A stretch of DNA of 64,000 nucleotides from Holacanthus passer. Taxonomy: Eukaryota > Chordata > Actinopteri > Pomacanthidae. Below, one piece after another: positions 56,201 through 64,000 of this stretch. The number at the start of each line of letters is the position of its first letter. The first letter of the stretch is position 1. Under the pieces are notes generated by a model, which saw only the letters and a list, made by a program, of their open reading frames with translations, did no database searches and was not told the DNA's origin. Both the position numbers and the translations under genes were made by a program. The stretch lies in assembly GCA_025331565.1 (NCBI GenBank), contig JAFREQ010000181.1:124001-188000 (forward strand), given 5' to 3'.

Positions 56201-58460
56201 TCGAGGCCGGATATCCCCCACCACAATTGGTATTTTCTGCAACTTGGCACCACCACAGTTTGACAGTGTAATTCACTTTTACACCACTGATGTACCGAAG
56301 TGAACCAGGAATCTGATATTTAATTCAATTCAATTTTATTTGTATAGCGCCAAATCACAACAAAAGTTATCTCAAGGCATTTAACATACAGAGCAGGTCT
56401 AGACCATACTCTTTATAATATTACTTATAGAGACCCAACAGTTCCCATCATGAGCAGGACAGTGGCGAGGAAAAACTTCCTTTTAACAGGCAGAAACCTC
56501 AGACAGAACCAAGCTCAGTGATGGACAGACATCTGCCGCGACCGGTTGGGTTGAGAAAACGTTTACTGGTTTAGCTTTTACTAGCTTTACCTATTGTTAA
56601 AGTAACTGCTGTTAACTGGAGCTGTCCTAAGCTAGTTAGCTCAGGAAATACGTTGATACGGTGATTGGAGAGACGGTGGACTAGTGGTCAGAGAAGCGGG
56701 CCATTGACTGGAAAGTCGCTAGTTTGAGGCCACAGACTGGCAAATAAGATACCTGGACTGGAGGTGGGACCAGATGGACCAGACCAGCCCCTGCAACCCC
56801 AAGAGGAGCACTCCTTTCCCCTTCCCACCGTCTAAGTGCCCCTGAGCAAGGCACCTTACTCCCCCGAAGATCTGCTCTCTGCTTCCAATAAATAGCTGCC
56901 CACTGCTCCGTGTGGTTGTTGTGTTTCGTGTACTGTGCACCCACGGATGGGTTAAATGCAAAGATCAAATTTCCCCAATTTCCCCATGTAGCATGTTGTG
57001 TTGATTAATAAGTGGGACAAAATAAAGAGTCTTCTTTTTCTTGAAATCGTTAATGACCCCATTATAAAATCGTTTAACAGTAACACTTATTGACATTTTA
57101 CTAATTGTACCACTGTAGTCGGGGGTCAAGGAAAATATTCACAACACAATTATAATGGCCTTATGACAATCAATGTCAAAACCAACCCTATATGAGTTTA
57201 ATGTAATGTTAACACACACCTAATACTTTGTTTGACAATTAGGCCAAACATGCCATTGTTTGTGTCGTGTTCATGACAGCTTATGTTGTCTTCTTAATGT
57301 CAAGTTTGTCATTATCATGACATAATTGATCAGATGACCTTTCATGACAACAGCCATAAACATTCATAAACACTCCTTCATGTTCATGACAGGTGTCCGT
57401 CATCATGTCATGTCAGTCTAATGACCACTTCAAACACAGTGTCAGAAGTATTACCTAACATTTTAATCTCAAAAGTTACAAATAACTAGAGCTGACAGAT
57501 GAATGTAGTGGAGGAAATGTAAAAAGTATCATAAACTAGAACCTCTGGTAAAAAGTACAGTACTTGAGATACAAAACCAACACCCAGAAACACAGCACAC
57601 ACTCAGGCCAGTGTCCCATCATCCTTCAGAGAGCCTTGAATTAGACTTCTGTGCCACACCCTGCCCACAGATGGAGGCGCTTCTTCCTTTTCCTTTACCT
57701 CATTCCACTGGTTTGGGACAAAGTAACTCCGATACTTACAGTGATTTCTGGTCTGATTTGATTGACTTATTTTTGTCACTTTTAATCACTTTCAATGCAT
57801 CATCAACCAAAATCAACTCCGCCGTTGAATGGAGTTTAGCTGCAAGTTTGAATACACCAACTATAGCTGTTAACACAAGAAACAGAGAAAAGTTGTTTTT
57901 TCCTGTACATTGGGTGAACCAGCTGTTTAACATGCTACAAAGAGCATCTGTTCATTTCTGAAAGTTATCTTCTTGGAACAAAACGGCGAAAAAGGTCGTT
58001 TTTCTGCCGTGTTTTTCTATAAACTCGAGCCAACTATGCAGCTAGTAGCTAAACATGCTAAGCTAACCTTAAACACGCAGGGCCATGGAAATAATTCCTC
58101 ATTGTTTTGTGTAGGAACATAATGAACAGCCCGCAGGGCATCATTAATAGGGAGTCTCCCTCCATGTTACATCTGTTTTATAACTAGTGAAAACAGTTGT
58201 GTAAGTTAGAGAGAAAACAAATCCCGTGTCGCCACATACATCAACATTAGGTCAAATTGAAAACCATTAAAATATGAATGAGCTGAGATTTCACAAAAAA
58301 TAACCTAAACGTAACTTCAGCTTTAGCTCCAATGAAAGACATTCACGTTATTTAACTCACCTCTGCCAGCTCCAGCCAAAGCGTTAACAACTAAAACTGC
58401 TATGAAAACAGCCGCACATAAGATAATAACACAGATTCTGGACAAACTGTAGTCCTTCAT
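50300..58460 (-). CDS. Uncharacterised multi-pass membrane protein with TspO/MBR-like motif (7 exons)
   Basis: Predicted 306 aa. Exons: 58460-58361, 53531-53387, 53277-53182, 51838-51694, 51558-51413, 51006-50867, 50448-50300; every junction is GT-AG and in phase. About eight hydrophobic segments are visible: CVIILCAAVFIAVLVV (residues 10-25), the motif PAGWTFSIWGVIYTWLTL (about 53-70), GFYFCWLSNMVMNMIWLLLW (about 92-112), LMLAALVVLIMIAISNY (about 115-131), TWTSIASLINFSLVLHLWG (about 172-190), a CILFGEVMGWFILENW segment, ILTVYPVVIVALVGNIM (about 230-246), and VLLVLACVLLLFRICTVIW near the C-terminus. The PAGWxFxIWGxIY phrase is the signature of the TspO/MBR family, but the protein is twice as long as TSPO (about 160-170 aa). 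An NVS sequon lies in the loop before the motif. The function is unknown. It is probably expressed, given seven consistent exons and no stops. Confidence 0.85.
54840..54871. repeat. Perfect 15-bp inverted repeat (hairpin)
   Basis: TTGTCTTTACATGAA at 54,840-54,854 is followed, after two bases, by its exact reverse complement at 54,857-54,871. It lies within a CATGA-rich repeat that resembles the one at 57.1-57.44 kb, so it is probably the centre of a palindromic MITE. Confidence 0.85.
56322..56540 (+). repeat. Dispersed fish repeat (ATTTGTATAGCGCC family)
   Basis: It begins CAATTCAATTTTATTTGTAT and AGCGCCAAATCACAACAAAA. It continues through GAGACCCAACAGTTCCCATC and GAGGAAAAACTTCCTTTTAA to CAGAAACCTCAGACAGAACC. 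This is the best-preserved of three copies in the window (others at 16,690-16,815 minus and 45,999-46,080 plus). Confidence 0.75.
56659..57043 (+). mobile_element. tRNA-derived SINE
   Basis: The head at about 56,665-56,735 has an A-box-like GTGGACTAGTGG and a B-box-like GCTAGTTTGAGGCC, the RNA polymerase III promoter parts of a tRNA-derived SINE. The body contains CCCCTGAGCAAGGCACCTTA and GGATGGGTTAAATGCAAAGA, phrases shared by fish SINEs. The tail reads GGGACAAAATAAAGAGTCTT and ends in a T-rich run. Confidence 0.65.
57100..57440. repeat. CATGACA-rich dispersed repeat
   Basis: Many direct and inverted copies of TTCATGACA and TGTCATGA occur here. It is related in style to 54.78-55.03 kb. The short palindromic motifs suggest a non-autonomous DNA transposon. 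No protein frame is present. Confidence 0.5.
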
Positions 58461-58998
58461 TTTAGCTGCTTTGTCTGTGCTGCTCTGTTGTCAGTCACCG
58501 TCAGAGACTACTGACAAACATAAAAGCACGTTGACCGAGTGATGCCTTCACGTGCTCCACGGAAACGCCCACGGCCTTGGAACAGTCGTAAAACACAGAC
58601 TGCCCAGTTTTCACAACATGTTTTCATCTCTATTTATATATATTCACGCCTGTTTTTGATACCATAGTAACACTAATTGGAGCTAAAGGTAGTATACATG
58701 TTTTTTGTCATTGTCATATGAAATTTGAGGGTTAGGCACATAGAATGTAGAAAACAGGTTAGGCAGACATGTGAAACATCCTAATGAGGAGTGATGACCT
58801 CTACAGGAAAACTGTGGAACTACAGGCCCACAACTGCCTTTAAAAAAACAAAAAAAACAAAAAAAAAAACCCCAAAGGTTCTCTGTCTCAGTTCATGTGC
58901 TTTAAAGATAAATCACCTTACTTTCAACATTTTCCAGTGGACTTTATTAATTTAATTTTTCTTTTTGAAAACATCTTCATGAACCTGCACTATTTCCT

Positions 58999-59027
58999 TT
59001 GAAGATGACACACACACACACACACAC
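58999..59027. repeat. (CA)n microsatellite
   Basis: Some 11-12 consecutive CA units, immediately left of a dispersed fish repeat. Confidence 0.85.
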
Positions 59028-59029
59028 AG

Positions 59030-59290
59030 ACTTGTTTCACTGTGCCCATGGGGACACTCCACTGACATAATTCATTCCCTAGCCCCTTAACCTAACCTTA
59101 ACCATCACACCTGAATGCCTAACCCTAACTTTAGGTGTTATAACACCAAGCCTTAACCCTCAAAAACAGTCCTATGGGGACCTCAATTTAGTCCCCATGG
59201 TGACAGGATGTCCCCATGGGTTGGTGTGTAGTCAGGTTAAAGTCCCCACCGGGATATAAAAACAAGCGCACACACAGACACAGGGAGGGT
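59030..59290. repeat. Dispersed fish repeat with CCCCATGGGGAC and CTAACC motifs
   Basis: GCCCATGGGGACACTCCACT, CCTTAACCTAACCTTAACCA, TGGGGACCTCAATTTAGTCC and CCCCATGGTGACAGGATGTC occur in order. The same opening phrase (GTGGGGACACTCAATTGACT) appears at about 41,650-41,670, suggesting a second, decayed copy. The CTAACC runs are part of the repeat, not telomere. Confidence 0.55.
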
Positions 59291-61286
59291 ATATACTGGC
59301 GCTGTGTATCCTCGTTGGTGACAGGCTGACAAACCCCTCCAGCATCACTATCCCCTGAACTCCTTTTTCCTGACTCAAGTAATGAATTTTTCTCCTTCTA
59401 TACTGCCAAAATTCTGAGGAGCAGACAAACCATCAGTGACTCCTTGTCAGCAACGTTCTTGCATCCGCATAAAACTAATCTAGTTAACATGACACTCTTT
59501 GATCCTATTAAGTATAAAACCTGCTGTATCTACCATCTTCCATCTGCTGCCCTGATACTCTGTCTACATCCCTTTCTTCTAACGGCATGCCATGAGACCT
59601 ATTGCAGAGAGTTACCCATCCCATCAGGCTGCTTTTAAAAGCCCCGAACAACCTGCTAAATGCCTTAGGAATGATCAATTACAGGCCCATTTCAAACTTA
59701 CTGTTTTTAATGAAGAAAGCTGTTTTCAAACATCTGAACACTTTGTGTCTCAATAATTGATTCTCCAGTGTAGATCCATCCACAACACAGCACTGCAGCT
59801 GCACTGGTCATTTGACACAGGCTATCTGAGCACAGTATACTGCTATACAGACTGTAATTGGTTCAAATCATGTTTAAAATACAGAGACTAACGTGTTTTA
59901 ATTGGTAACGACTAAAGCTTGACCCATACCGGATTTTCAGGCCCAATATTAATATTTGAGAGTTTAAAAATGAGATAATGATGCATCGTACAATATTAAT
60001 TTTTATCTATCTGTGCTCTCTGGGGGACAGACTATGTAATGGAAACAGTTTCTAAAAGTCTTCAAACTCATCTTTGGCTTTTCTGTACAAATCTCTAAGC
60101 AGTGTTACTTATCGGCTGCCATATACATCCATACTCATACCGGCACTGAGCTAATATGTAGTTCATAAATATGTTTTGGAATTGTACTCATTTGTTTACT
60201 AGAGTAATTAGAGAGAATATACATAGTTTTTTCAGTGGATACCTCATGATGTACAACCCTTATCAGTAATATCAAAAAGAAAAGCAAGAACAGCTACATT
60301 GTTGGAAAGACTGTAATCCCCCCTTTGTGATTTAATGAGTTGTTAATCTGTATATGAGGCCATGTATAATTTAATTTAGCTGTTCCTTAAATGTATAATT
60401 TAAGGTAAACTCCAGTTTTCATTAATCAAGTTTTGGTTTCCCTGTCAGATTTCATGGAGGAATCTAATTAGAATTATCAGCCAATGTATTGGTGTAACTC
60501 TAGCACCTACTCAACAAACTCTCCTATGAGCATTTGCAAACAACCCTCAAATTGACATGGGTGTATTAGTCTCATCATATTGTTAAACAAATTCACTGAA
60601 CAAATCAATGATTGCCAACATGATCTATTATTACCATTTTTGGGTGAAAGGGTAAATTTGCAGTCTGCTGTAACAGGGCTGAGATACTCTGTGCTGCAAC
60701 TGCAAATTGTGGTTTAAGATCGTAAAGACAGCTGAGTTATGAGGAACTTTTTCACATGAATCACGCCCTGAGGTATTTCATCCATCTGTTGTCAGTTTAG
60801 AGGAGGTTATGGGAGGGCTCTGAACCGCGTGGAAAAACAACCATTGTGTTTATCATTAGAAGATTCATTAGAAGTGAAAAGTCTGATTAACACTGATAGA
60901 TTTCTGCTGGGTTCATACACTCCCTCAACTGGGTCTCAAATACTTGTAAGTAGGATTACATCAATAGCTGGTTTGAGTTTGCACATGGGATTTGTTGACT
61001 CTCAGAAAAAAAATGATCACCAGACTCATATGTCCGGCGGTATTCTCACAGCAATCTGGTTTCTTCTGTGCATGTAAACAGTGTCAGTGACTTCGACAAA
61101 AACTACTGCAGCCACTTCTAATGTGAACACATTACACACGGTTATCACCCAAAACATGTTCCAGCTGTTGGACATAAGATATACAATTACTTTGAGACTC
61201 ATTGTAACAGCATCCATTTTTCATGTGGTTGTCTTTAGAAAACAGTACATCCACAAGCCCATAAGTGACACGTATATGTGTGTTTG

Positions 61287-64000
61287 TCATGAGGCCTGAG
61301 GTTGGCACTCCTGAGTCTCTGTGCTGCTGTTTTCATAGTCTTTGTGCAAGTCCAGTGGTCCATACAAGCTCTCCAATACAGCCAGTACTCTGCTCTGGAC
61401 TGAATCCACCTGCTCGACTGGGCAGTATTCATCTAGACTGGACCTGAAAACACACACAAACACATTTAACATCTCTTTCTGATTTCAAATTTCAACTCAG
61501 ACTCTTGCTTCTGTAGATCTTTAACCGGGCGTATGATTCACCTGGACATAGTAACCAGTGTAGGTTTGGGCAGAGCCTTCAGAAACAGCTGCACAGCTGA
61601 GATGAGTCTGTCAATCTCCTCGTCAGTGCTGATGTGGTGAGGCAGCTCAACAGAGTCACAGGTTAATCCCGCCTGATGCACCTGAGAAAGAACAGATGAT
61701 TAGTTGAATCAAAAACATCCATCTTCCCAAACTGATTTATGCACATAAAATACAATTTTATGGATATGTCAATTATTACTGCACTTACATCATAACATAG
61801 AATCATAATTATAGTAGAATTAGATAATAATACTATTTATACTGTTATTGTCATTCTTATACTAGTGGTTATACTAGTGGCACATACAGTTCCAGTTAAA
61901 TGCATCAACATTGTTACCATTTCATAGTCAGGGCACAGATTTCTCGACTTCAAACTGGAAACCAGCTGGGCTAATGAGGCCATGCTGAAAATATACGTAA
62001 GCAAAAAAAAAAGGAAGATAATGAGCTCTAGCTGTGCAGTGAAAGATGCCAATGGACAGAAAAATGGACATAATTACAGTTGTGCAACAGCTCATCTGTC
62101 AGTCAGTGATGATGCAAAATGATCATGACTGCCACTGATTGTCAGAAGTCTCAGTTCACTGCTCGCTATATAGTAAACTACTGTAAGTGTCTATTACATA
62201 ACTAGAAAAGTCTCTGTATAATCATCCCACCACCCACATGCTCCACCAACACAGCTGTTTTCACTTAGTTTGACTGTCCCCTTTAAAAGTTACATTAACT
62301 TCACTGCTAATGTTGTTTAGTTCTCTGCACTGTTGGAGAGAGATGAACCCGGAGAAACGTTACCCAGGGTTGCTGGCCCAGCGTGCAACTGTCTCTTCCC
62401 CATCATCCTCTAGAAGGTCAGCGAATGCTGCTTCCAGGTCTTCTAACTGATGTACACGACGGTCCACACACTCATCAAGCTCGTCCTGGACATACATACA
62501 GTGTACACACACACATATCTAATGTTAATCATCAAAACATTACAAATTTAAAATCCACCACAGCTGCAAAGAGCTTGTAGTAAGATGGTTTATATTAAAT
62601 AAAGTTGGGTAAGTAGGTTTCTCCTTCTGAGGGTTATACTTAGATTTATACTCTATGGAATTATTTAAAAAGGTACTGCACACTTAAATGTCTTTTTTGA
62701 GCTGTAAACTATATGATATAACTGTACCATGATGAAACACATCTGTACAGAAGACTCATGACAAACTTGATGCAGACATCTAGACGCCACTTCACCCCCT
62801 GTTCACGTGAACAGCCCGTGCCTGACTGCATACCCTACCTGCCCACCAATCACAGATGACCGCGACCCCCCATAAATCTGTGTTTACTTTCTTGCGGTCA
62901 TTCAGCGTGGAGCAGCGGACCGAGGGACAGCACTCAGAGATCTTTCCAACTCCTACTTTCTCTATTGGACTCTTTTTCCATATTTATGTGCGTCCATGAG
63001 AATACACCACACCCAACCTCATGCATAAACCCATTCCTCAAACAAGTACCATCACGCTGCAGACTGTCAATATCAATAAATGAGTGGCATCTCAAAGAGA
63101 GAGTGTGTCTGTTACATTTTTGCCATCTGCATGTTCTGACCGGACAACCTGGGGAGATTGCGGATACATAGAGTCAGCAACTTCATCTGGGTATTCAAGA
63201 GGTCTCAAGAGTGGTATATCAGCAAAACCATCACCTCCATTACAACATCAATGCTGATGTTAAATTAGACATTTCTTTGCCTAATATTGGAAAAATGGGC
63301 ACTCCATGGATTGAAAATATCTCAACATGCCATCTGTTTTAAATCACTCTGAAGCTTGCGAGGACCTTTACACACAGCCAACCGCTTGGGACAAATTTAT
63401 GTCATGAAATGAATGAATGTTAAATCCCTCTAATCACAGTAGTCACAGTACACACCCCTACAGCCAAAGAACAAGTGACAGCCGCTGAAGACTGCAGTCC
63501 AGCAAGCGAACCCAGTAGCACAGCACACACCCACAGCAGGGAGCAGTAACTGTTGGGCTGGGGAGCTGACTCAGAGTCACACACTGAAACTGAAAATATT
63601 TTGCTTGAGTTTTCATGATTGTGGTGTTTAATAGAGTTGTTCATTTATTTGACTGAAAAAGCTTTCAAAATGATGCAGCGGGTAGAGGCTCAGACCAGGG
63701 GGTGAAGTTACACTTTAAAACTCCACTTCATGGGTTTGTCTAACTCACTAACCTCACACAGAGTCAAATGCTGGGATGTGCTCTTGTTATAACTGACAAC
63801 TGCATTCTCACTCACTTACCCAAATGATTGCTCATGAGGCAATAATTACATGCCAACACCTCACAGATAAATCATTGCTTGCATATGAGTTCTACCACAC
63901 CTGGGAACTTTTGTGTTTGTAGTCCTACCCTGTGTTTGTATGTAAAGGAGGGTTGTAATCCTTGGTTGACAACAAAAGGTCTGACCTGATCAGCATCAGG
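61287..64000 (-). CDS. 3' exons of an unrecognised acidic protein (5' end outside window)
   Basis: Five in-phase minus-strand exons: 63929 rightwards (partial, runs off the window or starts near 63,984), 62485-62364, 61984-61918, 61681-61542 and 61443-61287 with TGA at 61289-61287. The visible protein (about 187 residues) includes VRPFVVNQGLQPSFTYKHR, DELDECVDRRVHQLEDLEAA, FADLLEDDGEETVARW, SLAQLVSSLKSRNLCPDYEM, STDEEIDRLISAVQLFLKAL and DSVQSRVLAVLESLYGPLDL. It is acidic, helical-looking and soluble, with no transmembrane segment and no domain that I recognise. Four strictly in-phase GT-AG junctions argue that it is a real gene. The exon at 61,984 begins with a single C before ATG, so that Met is internal, not a start. 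Confidence 0.75.
62486..63928. other. Intron of the unrecognised right-edge gene
   Basis: This 1.4-kb intron shows no further exon. The interval 62,800-63,000 is unusually GC-rich for the neighbourhood (CCGCGACCCCCC and GGAGCAGCGGACCGAGGGAC phrases) and could be a decayed mobile element. Confidence 0.4.

Larger units (their letters stand above)
53532..58360. other. Large first intron of the membrane-protein gene
   Basis: This 4.8-kb intron is largely made of repeats: a hairpin-bearing repeat at 54.78-55.03 kb, a dispersed repeat at 56.32-56.54 kb, a tRNA-type SINE at 56.66-57.04 kb and a CATGACA-rich repeat at 57.1-57.44 kb. A sequence at 55.2-56.25 kb (with a TGGCCTCGAGGCCGGATATC phrase near 56,200) has the look of an old mobile element but gave no clear protein match. 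No additional exon is supported. Confidence 0.55.
58461..61286. other. Intergenic region right of the membrane-protein gene
   Basis: It contains a (CA)n tract at 58,999-59,027 and a dispersed repeat at 59,030-59,290 (with GGGGACACTCCACTGACATA and CTAACCCTAA phrases). A decayed repeat with ATCGGC-type motifs lies at 59,905-60,150. No exon is supported. The first 100 bp are moderately CpG-rich and are likely the promoter of the membrane-protein gene on the minus strand. Confidence 0.5.

Noticed and set aside
59085..59160. CTAACC runs considered as interstitial telomere sequence
   Set aside because: The units are irregular and form part of a dispersed fish repeat that has another partial copy near 41.65 kb.

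Overview
The window is vertebrate nuclear DNA, almost certainly from a ray-finned (teleost, probably percomorph) fish. Genes are split into many GT-AG exons. The protein-coding genes are vertebrate orthologues. The spaces between exons hold fish-type dispersed repeats: hAT-like MITEs, a Tc1-like fossil, Rex/CR1- and L2-like LINE 3' ends, a tRNA-derived SINE, and many CA, GT and CTAT microsatellites. There is no bacterial or viral gene content. All exon models below were assembled by hand by joining reading frames at splice consensus sites with consistent phase; none has transcript support.

Layout, left to right. (1) 1-4.7 kb: repeat-bearing flank with a weak two-exon candidate on the minus strand. 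(2) 4.69-24.13 kb, minus strand: a complete 20-coding-exon secreted ADAMTS-like glycoprotein of the THSD4/ADAMTSL4 class (1026 aa: signal peptide, one N-terminal thrombospondin repeat, cysteine-rich/spacer modules, a variable Ser/Thr/His-rich linker, six C-terminal thrombospondin repeats, PLAC domain). (3) 26.2-35.05 kb, plus strand: rnf2 (RING2), the catalytic E3 subunit of Polycomb repressive complex 1, 342 aa in eight coding exons, head-to-head with the ADAMTS-like gene. (4) 40.87-43.75 kb, minus strand: arpc5, the p16 subunit of the Arp2/3 complex, 150 aa in four exons, convergent with rnf2 and carrying an apparent minor-class (U12) intron. (5) About 49.0-49.4 kb, plus strand: a broken fintrim-like RING sequence. 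(6) 50.3-58.46 kb, minus strand: a 306-aa multi-pass membrane protein with a TspO/MBR-like motif, seven exons, function unknown. (7) 61.29 kb to beyond the right edge, minus strand: the 3' exons of an acidic gene that I do not recognise.

The genes do not form a functional unit. They cover extracellular matrix (ADAMTS-like), chromatin repression (rnf2), actin nucleation (arpc5), and two genes of unknown role. The most notable items are the non-canonical minor-class intron of arpc5, the uncharacterised TspO-like membrane family, the unrecognised right-edge gene, the microsatellite-like coding exon in the ADAMTS-like gene, and a complete hAT-type MITE with flanking 8-bp duplications.
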